From Branchiostoma floridae (Eukaryota; Chordata; Leptocardii; Amphioxiformes; Branchiostomatidae): DNA of 28,615 bases. Positions 1-9,439 of this stretch are shown piece after piece (positions within the stretch are counted from its first letter, which is position 1; the number at the start of each line of letters is the position of its first letter). The position numbers and the translations under genes were made by a program. The stretch is taken from positions 16,664,328 through 16,692,942 of the forward strand of contig NC_049989.1 of assembly GCF_000003815.2 (NCBI RefSeq), given 5' to 3'. The notes under the pieces are model-generated. The model was given only the letters and a program-made list of their open reading frames with translations, made no database searches and was not told the origin of the DNA.

Positions 1-655
1 TTCTTATGTCCAAGGAAATTTTACGTGACCCCTAGAATGATAAGTGGTGTCAACATGTTTATTAAATTTTATTGCACCAGTTTTGCCAAAAACAAGAGCT
101 TTTGAAACAGCTTTCACCACCTAGCTATTCAAATGCTAACCAAAGCATTTGGCTCTGAGCTATCAGGGTGGTCATTTGGAATCGACAGTGAATCAGGCAG
201 TGTGTCAAATATGTGCGATTCTTGGCAGTCTTTTTAAGTGGACCGAGTACACAGTGTGTTTAAGTGTATGATTCTCTGCAAACTTTAAAGTTTAAGTTGA
301 CACAACTTTTCAGTGGATAGACTATGCAATGTGTGTTAGTAAATACTAGTGACAAAAATTGATGGGACGACTGGGACGATTGTTGTTAAATATAATGCAA
401 TTGTTATGGAGGACACCCATTTCATGCATGCATGATGATATTTTTCAACTTGCAGATAAAAAAGGTGCTATCTACAGATATGTTTTCAGCATATGATCTG
501 CAGCTGTTTTCTTTATTTCTTGAAGTTGAATGTTTCATAATTGTCGACCCAATGTCTACTTATTATCTTATGTTATATTATACATGTAAAATTTGTTGAC
601 ACTATATTTTTAAATATGCTATAGTCTCAAAGAATGTTGCTACATTCTAGCACTT
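1..655. other. AT-rich sequence without a recognised gene
   Basis: No open frame with protein-like composition is seen on either strand. The segment ends in a plausible 3' splice site (tgatctttcag, ending at 667) just before the Helentron start codon. It may therefore be the 5' flank or a 5' intron of that element; this is inference. Confidence 0.4.
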
Positions 656-679
656 GTGATCTTTCAGGAACTTCGAAGA

Positions 680-1003
680 ATGCCTCGGCGTAAGAAATTG
701 ACGAGGTTGAATGCCTGGAAGGCAAAGCAGGAAACAAAGAAACCAGCTGATGAGCAGAAATTAGAGGTAAGAGTGCAGGAGCCAGCAGATGACCCGGAAG
801 TACAGGTAAGAGTGCAGGAGCCAGCAGATGACCTGGAAGTACAGGTAAGAGGGCAGGAGCCAGCTGATGACCTGGAAGTACAGGTAAGAGGGCAGGCAGA
901 TGACCTGGAAGTACAGGTAAGAGGGCAGGAGCCAGCAGATGACCAGGATGTAGAGGTAAGAGAGCAGGAGCCAGCTGATACCCCAGAAGTAGTGGAAACA
1001 GGG
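680..1003 (+). pseudogene. Helentron protein N-terminus with 13-residue acidic repeats
   Basis: The chosen start is the ATG at 680, which gives a lysine/arginine-rich head (MPRRKKLTRLNAWK) like that of many Helitron replicases. An in-frame upstream start near 656 would add only eight residues and overlaps a likely 3' splice site. From about 760 to 985 the protein is a tandem repeat of about 13 residues (pattern VQVRGQEPADDLE), encoded by 39-bp units; one unit has lost six bases in frame. Near 1003-1010 the frame must shift by one base to continue into the OTU segment, consistent with a 1-nt deletion. The repeat is probably a disordered linker. Confidence 0.65.
762..985 (+). repeat. 39-bp coding minisatellite carrying consensus 5' splice sites
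   Basis: There are six units, each containing an AG|GTAAGA donor-like sequence. The GT dinucleotides lie at 767, 806, 845, 884, 917 and 956, so the spacing is 39, 39, 39, 33 and 39 bp. All spacings are multiples of three, so the reading frame survives changes in unit number. Confidence 0.85.
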
Positions 1004-1005
1004 GA

Positions 1006-1515
1006 GTGGAAGGGAAGGAAGAGTTCATGTTCAATCCCTTCACAGGAAATGATCAATTGGAACTGGCAGACCAGCTGAACCTTTCTGTGGAACGATATCT
1101 CAATATTCAGGAAAGGAATGTCCCTTTGGAGGCACCAATCAGTCCCATCAGAATTATTGGGGATGGTAATTGTTTCTATAGAGCTATTAGTTACCTTATT
1201 TGTGGCACCCAAGACTATCATGATGTATTAAGACAGCGTACAGTTGAATATATGTCAACATTGTCTGAAGATGTTTACAGGCCTTGGTTGGCATTCGAGC
1301 ACCCTGAAAAAACCATGGACCAGTACCTGTCTCGTGATGGTCGAAGCATGCAGAATCGTCATCCAGCAGATCTTGAAGCATGGGCCACACAGGTAGAAAT
1401 AAATGCGATGTCTTCACTACTGGGAAGACGCATCTTTGTGTACGGTAAGCATGGCTTTAACATTAAGTGGGAATGGATGAAGTACCCATGGGTGAAAGTA
1501 ATACAAGCATGTTAG
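1006..1515 (+). pseudogene. OTU-family cysteine protease domain of the Helentron
   Basis: OTU domains are deubiquitinase-like cysteine proteases, and Helentrons often carry one. The segment shows the hallmark GDGNCFYRAISYL (Asp, Gly and the nucleophilic Cys), followed by a helix-rich region with typical OTU spacing (HPEKTMDQYLSR, then WATQVEINAMSSLLGRRIFV). The open frame ends at a TAG at 1513. A strong donor-like site (TACG|GTAAGC, GT at 1445) comes just after IFVYG, so the segment after 1444 could be intronic. The expected distal catalytic His region is not convincingly present before the N gap. The upstream repeat lies in a different frame. Confidence 0.75.
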
Positions 1516-1547
1516 ATGGTAGAAATGCTAATACATGCAACATACGA

Positions 1548-2226
1548 NNNNNNNNNNNNNNNNNNNNNNNNNNNNNNNNNNNNNNNNNNNNNNNNNNNNN
1601 NNNNNNNNNNNNNNNNNNNNNNNNNNNNNNNNNNNNNNNNNNNNNNNNNNNNNNNNNNNNNNNNNNNNNNNNNNNNNNNNNNNNNNNNNNNNNNNNNNNN
1701 NNNNNNNNNNNNNNNNNNNNNNNNNNNNNNNNNNNNNNNNNNNNNNNNNNNNNNNNNNNNNNNNNNNNNNNNNNNNNNNNNNNNNNNNNNNNNNNNNNNN
1801 NNNNNNNNNNNNNNNNNNNNNNNNNNNNNNNNNNNNNNNNNNNNNNNNNNNNNNNNNNNNNNNNNNNNNNNNNNNNNNNNNNNNNNNNNNNNNNNNNNNN
1901 NNNNNNNNNNNNNNNNNNNNNNNNNNNNNNNNNNNNNNNNNNNNNNNNNNNNNNNNNNNNNNNNNNNNNNNNNNNNNNNNNNNNNNNNNNNNNNNNNNNN
2001 NNNNNNNNNNNNNNNNNNNNNNNNNNNNNNNNNNNNNNNNNNNNNNNNNNNNNNNNNNNNNNNNNNNNNNNNNNNNNNNNNNNNNNNNNNNNNNNNNNNN
2101 NNNNNNNNNNNNNNNNNNNNNNNNNNNNNNNNNNNNNNNNNNNNNNNNNNNNNNNNNNNNNNNNNNNNNNNNNNNNNNNNNNNNNNNNNNNNNNNNNNNN
2201 NNNNNNNNNNNNNNNNNNNNNNNNNN
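1548..2226. other. assembly gap, 679 N
   Basis: A run of N hides the sequence between the OTU segment and the DUF6570-like segment. The odd length suggests an estimated gap size. Confidence 0.99.
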
Positions 2227-3127
2227 TACAGGTACGTATGTACATCAATGCAACGTGGACTGCAGCCCACATGCGTGTCCCATAGCTAAGTCATCTAGGG
2301 GCAAAGAGTGGATATGTCACTGTTGTCATAGGCACATGATAGATAAAAAGACAATTCCATACGAGGCTCAGAGTAATAAGATGAAGGTCCCAGAAATACC
2401 CCCTGAGCTGAAAAGTCTCAATACTCTGGAGTCCCAACTGATAGCCAAGAGAATACCATTCATGAAAGTTGCAGCTCTCCCGAAAGGGGGTCAGAAAGGT
2501 GTTGTTGGCCCAGTAGTGTGTGTCCCAGCAGATGTGAGTGAAACACATGCAATCCTTCCCAGAATGCCTTCAGAAGCTCAGTTAATCAAGGTGAAACTTA
2601 AGAGGAAGCTACAGTACAGTGGGCATCACATGTATAGACAAATCAGTCCATTGAAGGTTGATGTTGCTTTGAAGTATCTTGTTGAAAATAATGAACATTA
2701 CAGCGGTACGTCTATCGATGCAGACTGGGCTACTTCTTGGAATGAAGAAGGAGGCCTTGTTGAACCATCTGATGCTGAACAAGGAGGGAATGGCGCCTTA
2801 GAAGTTCATACAGCTCCTGAGCACCGCGAGTCTGTCACTGAAGAGGGGGATCATATGGAAGGGCCAACTAGGAATGATATGGAAGATGATGAAACAGACA
2901 ACGTTATTCAACAGGTAAATGAGGAAGAAGCCATGGAAGTAGCAGCTCTTAGTGAGGAAGAAACTGTGGAAGTAGCAGCTCAGAGCAAGGAAGAAACCAT
3001 GGAAGAAGCAGCTCGGAGCAAGGAAGAAACTGTGGAAGAAGCAGCTCTGAGCGAGGAAGAAACCATGGAAGAAGCAGCTCTGAGTGAGGAAGAAACTGGA
3101 AGAAGCAGCTCTGAGCAAGGAAGAAAC
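2227..3127 (+). pseudogene. DUF6570-like domain and acidic repeat linker of the Helentron
   Basis: The segment is open from the gap onward. It has a Cys/His-rich start (CHCCHRH, about 2311-2335), then LNTLESQLIAKRIPFMKV, a glycine-rich GGQKGVVGPVV block, and ILPRMPSEAQLIKVKLKRKL to VALKYLVENNEHYSG. This is the layout I recall for the DUF6570 region that precedes Rep in Helitron-like replicases. From about 2730 it becomes acidic, then from about 2920 a tandem repeat of 11 residues (pattern EEAALSEEETM; 33-bp units). In the last visible unit two bases are missing relative to its neighbours (near 3098), which shifts the frame just before the gap. The catalytic HUH domain expected next is not visible. 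Confidence 0.7.
2925..3127 (+). repeat. 33-bp coding minisatellite, acidic (EEETMEEAALS)
   Basis: There are about six units running into the N gap, alternating gaaaccatggaagaagc and gaaactgtggaagaagc forms. A 100-N gap inside this array suggests that the assembler failed in the repeat. Confidence 0.85.
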
Positions 3128-3227
3128 NNNNNNNNNNNNNNNNNNNNNNNNNNNNNNNNNNNNNNNNNNNNNNNNNNNNNNNNNNNNNNNNNNNNNNNNN
3201 NNNNNNNNNNNNNNNNNNNNNNNNNNN
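3128..3227. other. assembly gap, 100 N
   Basis: A run of exactly 100 N lies inside a tandem repeat, so its true size is probably unknown. It may hide the Rep domain and the N-terminal half of the helicase. Confidence 0.99.
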
Positions 3228-3290
3228 ATGTGGGTAAAGATGAAAAAAGATAACTTTCTGATGAAGATGACAAAACTCTATCATCAATAG

Positions 3291-4450
3291 TGTTATCTAC
3301 AGACATTTGCATCAAATGATTATCCTAAGGATGCACTTCACATCTATTTCCACCAATAAAGCTGTTGTAGATTATAATGACAAGATGTTGAATCTCAGGT
3401 GTTCAGATGTTACATGTTTTGAAGCCTCCGATTTTGTCAAAGATCCCACAACAGGTTCAATGACAAGACGACCTCATGCACAAGGAGATAAAGACGACCT
3501 CCTTGATGTGATCAAAGTTGGGATTGGTGCTCGTGTCATGCTTTGTAGAAATGTCAATGTTGAGGATGGTCTAGTTAACGGTGCATTTGGAACAGTGACA
3601 GGTGTAACAGGTGGCCAGCAAGATGCAAGTGATGGTGCAACTGTCTTTGTGAAGTTTGATAATCCAAAGGCAGGTGTGCTTGAAAGAGAAAAAAAGTGCA
3701 GTTCCCAGTAGTCTACCAGAGAATTCAGTTCCGATTCGTCAGATTGAGGACAACTTGAAGAAATTAAGTAAAGTCAAACGCTACCAAATTCCTATCAAGC
3801 TAGCCTGGGCCTGCACAGTACACAAAGTACAGGGCATGACAGTTCCTGAAGTAGTTGTCTCCATGAAAAATATTTTTGCATCAGGTATGGCGTATGTGGC
3901 CTTGAGTAGGGTATGTTCCATAGGCGGTCTTCACATTACAGACTATAAACAGGAGTCCATCTACTGTGATGAGGCAGTGCAGGAGGCAGTTAATAAGATG
4001 AAGCATTTCGAATATGTATCCAACCCATTTACAAATGTTGGTGACAGATCTGTCGGTGAAGTGTTGAACATTGTCCATCACAATACTGAAGGACTTGAAA
4101 AGAAATTTGAAAGTCTGAAGTCAACTTGTTTGGTTGAAGCTGATATCATATGCCTGACTGAGACATGGCTGTCAGAAAATGTGCAGTCCTCCCAGTTTCA
4201 GTTGGAGAGTTTTAACATGTTTCGTAAAGACAGATCAAGTGGGCATGCTTGCGAGGAAGCTTGTAATGCGACAAGGAATTCCAGTCGTGGAGGCGTGGCA
4301 ATATATGTACGTGACATATACAAGTGTTCTGAAATTCCCATCCCAAATGATATCAGTCTAGAATGTGTGGTTACGCAAGTTTCTGCTGACTGCATGCCTG
4401 TGAAACATCTAATTGTAGCTATTTATAGACCCCCAAATGTTCGCAAAGAC
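3291..4450 (+). pseudogene. PIF1-type helicase C-terminus fused to the N-terminal half of an EEP endonuclease
   Basis: The helicase end shows NDYPKDALHIY and STNKAVVDYNDKM, then IGARVMLCRNVNVEDGLVNG, WACTVHKVQGMTVPE (motif V region) and MAYVALSRV (motif VI). These are standard for the SF1 helicase of Helitrons, which unwinds the donor strand. Without a stop the protein continues into VLNIVHHNTEGL and ADIICLTETWL, the start of an EEP nuclease with its catalytic Glu, and ends at YRPPNVRKDS, where the CACTA element begins. Two frame changes are seen: one extra base near 3350 between HIY and STN, and one extra base in the A7 run at 3689-3695. The rest of the EEP resumes at 7895. Confidence 0.85.
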
Positions 4451-4599
4451 TCACACTGGGGGAAAGGGTATCGGATGTAGCCATATTCGAGCAGGGATAT
4501 TTGCGTATTTGTAACAAATGCTAGCGAATGCAAACGGATTCGAGTTGGATCCCTGAAATATCCGAAATTTGGATTTTTGGGATCCGGAATGAAAAGACT

Positions 4600-4910
4600 C
4601 AAACATATCCCAAAATGGGATTTTCCACGGATGCGAAGTCGTTTTTTTTAGGGATTTCTTTGAATACCTGGAATGATCGGATCGCAAAGAATCCCCAAAC
4701 GGTATTTCCCTCGGATGCGAAGTCGTTTTTAAAAGGATTTCTTCGAATACCTGGAATGAACGGGTCCCAAAACGGCCTTTGCCGCGGATGCGAAGTCGTT
4801 TTTGTAGGATTTTCTTCGTATACTTGTCATGGTCGGATCCTAAGAAATCCCAATGCGGCCTTTGCCGCGGATGCGAAGTGGGTTTTTTTAGGGATTTCTT
4901 CGTATGATCA
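4600..4910. repeat. left subterminal tandem repeat of the CACTA element
   Basis: Four diverged copies of about 73-84 bp contain cggatgcgaagtcg, starting at about 4628, 4712, 4785 and 4868. Each is followed by a T-run and ggatttcttcg. A 185-codon open frame across them looks like repeat read-through and not a protein. Confidence 0.75.
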
Positions 4911-6006
4911 GATCATAAAGCATCCAAAACGGGATTTTCTGCAGATACAAAGTCACTTTAATGAATTTTCCGCACATTTGACAAATCACAATATCATGTG
5001 TGCCCAATTACTTTCTTATAAAAGTCTAACACGATTTGAAATAGAAAAGAATGCACAGAATAATCTTATTCTAAACCAGTCCTGAGAAGGACTAAACGAC
5101 GTAATGTCATCGAGGCCGAATCCTGTCTGCCACATGATATGTATACAGATACAATATTGCAACAAGAATGGGTTATACCAGGTATGTACAGAGAGTCCCT
5201 GTTATCTAATTATGTTAAGGGAAAGTTGAATCCTTTAACCGCCAATATCACATGACTTCTTATACTTCCAAATAGAATATAGGATCAAACGTGAATACAA
5301 TTTGACTTTTATGTAAAGCTGACATGGGAGTCTGTGGCTAATCTTGCTTCTACGGATATCTGTTTCTATTACAAATCAAAGTCTTCGCGATGTCCAACTC
5401 TAAGGAATTTCCACATCCGGCTACAGGATACAGATAGTGAATCCAGCTTGTAAAGTACAACTAACATGACTTATAGTATCAGTATGTACAGCTTCTCGCA
5501 ACAGCACAAAGTCTCCTTTCTACTAGTGACAGTGCTTCGCTTCTTTTCAGGCTAGTTTCGCCCTGATCCCTCCCAGCTCAATTCCTTCTGTGCCCTTCCT
5601 GTAGTCCAGTGTTCTCCCAGCTGTTGACACGGCCAGAGAATGTCGACCCGCCTTCTGAAAAAGAGAAAGAATAATCCCATCAAATTTTGAGATAGCTAAA
5701 GCATCCATGTTTGATGGATGCGTCCGTCAAAGTAATTAGGGTGTATATGAAAAGAAATGGTGAATGGCTTGTTATACAACAGGAACAAATGCATCTGATT
5801 GTGGTATCGCCATTATCATCGTTACATTCCGCATTATCATACCAAAAAAGTCCCCCGGGAGGGCGCGGCAGAAACAGTCTAGCGTTGAATAATTAGTGAC
5901 AAGGTGTGATCTGCTTCCCCGGCCGGACTTTGCATTGTGTACGAGACGTCGCATATAAACAAACACGTAAACACCGTTGGAACAGAATGTTCCTATGCGA
6001 ATAAAT

Positions 6007-6641
6007 ACCAGGCTTGAGACAAACATATGTGTATACAAGTACTGTTTTGATGATGATTCAAATTTTTCCCAAATAAGTCAACAGTTACTCAGCAAGTATC
6101 ATGCTTGTGACTTGTGTATTGTAAGGCTCCGTTATGTCGTTTTCTGATAAGTTTCTGTTCAGCCCAAGCATACCAAAAGCGCTACTAACTACTAGCCAAC
6201 AAGGAATGTAGTCACAAAGACGAATTCAAAGCGGGTATTGTTTGGAAACCATCATTGTATTAAACATACCTCGCNNNNNNNNNNNNNNNNNNNNNNNNNN
6301 NNNNNNNNNNNNNNNNNNNNNNNNNNNNNNNNNNNNNNNNNNNNNNNNNNNNNNNNNNNNNNNNNNNNNNNNNNACCAGGCTTGAGACAAACATATGTGT
6401 ATACAAGTACTGTTTTGATGATGATCAAATTTTTCCCAAATAAGTCAACAGTTACTCAGCAAGTATCATGCTTGTGACTTGTGTTTTGTAAGGCTCCGTT
6501 ATGTCGTTTTCTGATAAGTTTCTGTTCAGCCCAAGCATACCAAAAGCGCTACTAACTACTAGCCAACAAGGAATGTAGTCACAAAGACGAATTCAAAGCG
6601 GGTATTGTTTGGAAACAATCATTGTATAAAACATACCTCGC
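6007..6641. repeat. near-identical 268-bp direct duplication flanking an N gap
   Basis: Copy 1 (6007-6274) and copy 2 (6375-6641) both run from accaggcttgagacaaac to catacctcgc, with only a few differences. The 100-N gap (6275-6374) lies exactly between them. This is most simply an assembly artefact in which the ends of two contigs, or two haplotypes, were not merged. Confidence 0.85.
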
Positions 6642-7020
6642 CGTGAGATCCGCAGGACAGTGATGTAAAATAGCCCCAGGACGCCGAACTACAAAACAGG
6701 GCTGGCTGTTTCAGTCCCTCGATCGCCGTCCCGTCCGTCGACTGCCACTTGAGTTTGGTCACCGCCTCAACATCACCCTACTACAGAAGTTCACACACGT
6801 GTGTACAAATCCATATCCCGAGTTCAACGTTTCAAAACTCAAAGTTTGAGGTACAAAAAGATTGCGGTCCTCACGGACAACGCTGACTATCTCCGCTTTA
6901 TTTTTAAACTGACTGATGTGCAGTCTGATTGGTCAGAGAGACAACGATTGGATTACCCACAATACACCGCCCCAATGTACGGATGCAAAAAAATACAGAG
7001 TCGCATATTTAAGATATCCC

Positions 7021-7101
7021 AAGATTACCAACAATGCACTGCTCCAATGGAATCCCCTCCACTGGAGCAATCCACTGGAGCAGTGCATTGTTGGTAATCT
7101 T
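7021..7101. repeat. perfect 26-bp inverted repeat with 29-nt loop
   Basis: The arms are 7021-7046 (aagattaccaacaatgcact plus gctcca) and 7076-7101, its exact reverse complement. A related single copy (gattacccacaatacaccgc) lies just upstream at about 6951. The hairpin sits inside the CACTA element. Confidence 0.9.
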
Positions 7102-7289
7102 GCCACGAATGCAGAAAAAAAACATTTCGCATCCTTACGAATCCGAGTATCCTGGTATCTAGCGTAACGTGGATTGTCTCACTTGTATTGACATTACAAA
7201 CTGTGGTGTCCGAGGTACAAAAAGGGGGAAAGATATGACCAATCTAAAAAATAAAATATATGCTCAAAAACAAGAGTGCTAGCCACGCA

Positions 7290-7888
7290 TACATAAAAGT
7301 AAGTATCCTTCGGATACTGTGTTAGCATCCGCCAATTACGTAAGCACACGAATTCCGTGTTTGCATTCACAGCGATTCACGGATGCCAACAAATGCGTTA
7401 CGGCTGTGTATGTGATCCGTGACTTTTGGTAATCTTGGGGATCCGTTAGCATCCGTCAGGATGTTGCGAATTCGTATACGTCTGCATCTGAACGGTTTTT
7501 GCTGATAAACAATAATCCTGACCGCGTATGCTTTTGTTTACGTTAAAAGTTAAGTTTTCATACGAATGCAATGTTTAAATCCGTTAGTGACTTATAGATA
7601 CAAACGAATGCGTTACGTATGTGTATAGGGTCCGTAATTTAGGAAGTATCCATACGGATGCAGTGTTAGCATCCGTCACGAAGCACGTAAGTATACGGGT
7701 TCCGTGTTTGCATCCACCGTGAGTTACGGATACCTACGAATGCGTTGCGGATGTAAGTGGGATCCGTCATTTTTTGGGATCCGTGATGGTTTTTGGGATC
7801 CGTCAGCATTTGTCAACATACGTCAGCATCCGTCAGGTGTTGCAAATTGTAATCCGTCAGCATACGCCTACATATTAGGTCCGTTCGT
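7290..7888. repeat. right subterminal repeats of the CACTA element (CATCCGT motif cluster)
   Basis: The motif catccgt, and its complement acggatg, recurs many times in both orientations. A larger direct duplication of about 344 bp spacing is also visible (gtgttagcatccg near 7319 and near 7663). Clustered short subterminal motifs are transposase-binding sites in known CACTA elements; that role here is inferred. Confidence 0.65.
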
Positions 7889-7894
7889 CTAGTG

Positions 7895-8191
7895 TCATTC
7901 ATATCCAGTTTGGAGAAACTCTTGGGGCACTTGTCTGCAGTGGAAAGAAGTAACACAGTGATTCTTGGTGACTTTAATGAAAATTTGATGTCAAGTGAAA
8001 ACAAAATGATCCTTTCTTTCTTGATGCAAAATGGCTTCAAACAGTTGATAGAGTCTCCTACAACTGAAAGATGTACTCTCATTGACCATGTGTACATTTC
8101 ACAACTGTCAGCTGTTGTTAATCATGGTGTAATACAGACATTCTATAGCTACCATGATGCTGTATACTGTACGTTGTGTAATGAGAGATAA
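7895..8191 (+). pseudogene. C-terminal half of the Helentron EEP endonuclease
   Basis: The frame interrupted at 4453 continues here: FISSLEKLLGHLSAVERS, then VILGDFNENL (catalytic Asp and Asn), a phenylalanine-rich helix ending QLIESPTT, TLIDHVYIS, and SYHDAVYC (catalytic Asp/His pair). Together with LTETWL upstream, all the hallmark EEP catalytic residues can be found across the two halves, so the nuclease may have been intact when the CACTA element landed. The frame ends at a TAA at 8189. Compared with later copies of the same sequence in the adjacent array, one base is missing just before it. Confidence 0.85.
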
Positions 8192-8668
8192 AACAGAAAT
8201 CAGAGTCAAAGGAAGGGAGTGTGTGTATTGTACCAGCTCGGGCCTTGTCGAGCTGAGTGGAAGGTTGACAATCTCTATAGTCACCATGATGCTGTGATGC
8301 TGTATACGTTGTGTAATGATGAGATAAAACAGAAATCAGAATCAAAGGAAGGGAGTGTGTGTATTGTACCAGCTCAGGTCTTGTTGACCTGAGTGGAAGG
8401 TTGACAATTTCTATAGTCACCATGATGCTGTATACTGTACGTTGTGTAATGATGAGATAAAACAGAAATCAGAGTCAAAGGAAGGGAGTGTGTGTATTGT
8501 ACCAGCTCAGGTCTTGTTGACCTGAGTGGAAGGTTGACAATTTCTATAGTCACCATGATGCTGTGTACTGTATGTTGTGTAATGATGAGATAAAACAGAA
8601 ATCAGAATCAAAGGAATGGAGTGTGTGTGTATTGTACCAGCTCAGGACTTGTCGAGATGAGTGGATGA
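8144..8668 (+). repeat. tandem array A, unit about 132-136 bp, four copies
   Basis: Copies start at tatag positions 8144, 8276, 8412 and 8545. The first unit begins inside the EEP coding end (tatagctaccatgatgctgt encodes YSYHDAV), so the array is an amplification of the 3' end of the Helentron coding region. Later units carry complementary arms (agctcaggtc and gacctgag) around a short loop. Confidence 0.9.
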
Positions 8669-8698
8669 GAAATGGGAGTCTATGGTGCTCCATAATTG

Positions 8699-9430
8699 AG
8701 AAATACTTGGCGCCAGCTTCCACCCTTGCCACACGGCACATTCAGTGGTGGCAAGGGGGATGGGGAATGACAAAGGTTCCCGCTCTGGCTCTTGCCAAAA
8801 TTGGTAAGAGGGAGCCTGGTGGATGCCTGTGAATGAAGTACTTGGCGCCAGCTTCCGGCCCTTGCCACACGGCACATTCAGTGGTGGCAAGGGGGATGGG
8901 GAATGACAAAGGTTCCCGCTCTGGCTCTTGCCAAAATTGGTAAGAGGGAGCCTGGTGGATGCCTGTGAATGAAGTACTTGGCGCCAGCTTCCGGCCCTTG
9001 CCACACAGCATATTCAGTGGTGGCAAGGGGGATGGGGAATGACAAAGGTTCCCGCTCTGGCTCTTGCCAAAAGTGGTAAGAGGGAGCCTGGTGGATGCCT
9101 GTGAATGAAATATTTGTTGCCAGCTTCCGGCCCTTGCCACACGGCACATTCAGTGGTGGCAAGGGGGATGGGGAATGACAAAGGTTCCCGCTCCGGCTCT
9201 TGCCAAAGGACAAGAGGGAAGCTGGTGGAGGCTCAGTGATTGGGAGCCATGTGGNNNNNNNNNNNNNNNNNNNNNNNNNNNNNNNNNNNNNNNNNNNNNN
9301 NNNNNNNNNNNNNNNNNNNNNNNNNNNNNNNNNNNNNNNNNNNNNNNNNNNNNNGACAAAGGTTCCCGCTCCGGCTCTTGCCAAGGACAAGAGGGAGCCT
9401 GGTGGAGGCTCAGTGATTGGGAGCCATGTG
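8699..9430. repeat. tandem array B, unit about 135-136 bp, with an N gap
   Basis: Units are recognised by tacttggcgccagcttcc at 8704, 8839 and 8975, and a diverged form at 9111. Each contains tggtggcaagggggatgggg and caaaggttcccgctc. The last units switch to a variant tail (aggctcagtgattgggagcc) and are broken by a 100-N gap (9255-9354). Open frames through the array are repeat artefacts. Confidence 0.9.
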
Positions 9431-9439
9431 GATTTATGA

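Larger units (their letters stand above)
4911..7285. other. CACTA element interior without a recognised gene
   Basis: Apart from the gap-flanking duplication at 6007-6641 and the inverted repeat at 7021-7101, I see no conserved protein motif. Short open frames here have the composition of chance frames. Confidence 0.5.
4454..7894. mobile_element. CACTA/EnSpm-like non-autonomous DNA transposon inside the Helentron EEP domain
   Basis: The left end begins CACTGGGGGAAAGG. The right end finishes in CTAGTG, whose reverse complement starts CACTAGACGAACGG; 10 of the 14 terminal bases agree. The element is flanked by TCA at 4451-4453 and TCA at 7895-7897. Terminal CACTR and a 3-bp target duplication are the signature of the CACTA superfamily, and the short repeats crowding both subterminal regions also fit. 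Removing 4454-7894 plus one TCA leaves the host EEP codons in frame (..KD S FISS..). No transposase-like frame was seen inside, so it is probably non-autonomous. Orientation is unknown. Confidence 0.82.
680..8191 (+). mobile_element. Helentron-type rolling-circle transposon, decayed, split by a CACTA insertion
   Basis: Helentrons are animal Helitron relatives whose Rep/helicase protein carries extra domains, commonly OTU and an apurinic-type endonuclease (family knowledge). Seen here in order: a basic start (MPRRKK), an OTU domain with GDGNCFYRA, a DUF6570-like block, a PIF1 helicase end with HKVQGMTVPE and YVALSRV, and a directly fused EEP domain with LTETWL upstream and GDFNENL plus SYHDAVY downstream of the insertion. 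The HUH nuclease and helicase motifs I-IV are not visible; they may lie in the N gap at 3128-3227 or be deleted. At least three frameshifts show that the copy is dead. The true termini were not identified, so the limits given are only those of coding similarity. Confidence 0.85.

Noticed and set aside
664-1221. Minus-strand serine/threonine/cysteine-rich open frame.
   Set aside because: It is the shadow of the 39-bp coding repeat and the OTU segment on the plus strand.
3686-3700. Possible programmed -1 frameshift site (A AAA AAG) in the helicase.
   Set aside because: Continuation of the helicase lies in the +1 frame, not -1, so the slippery heptamer does not explain the break; an inserted A does.
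4528-5085. A 185-codon plus-strand open frame.
   Set aside because: It is read through the subterminal tandem repeats of the CACTA element and has no protein family character.
8144-9430. CRISPR-like array.
   Set aside because: Repeats are contiguous 135-bp units without unique spacers, and the context is a eukaryotic genome.
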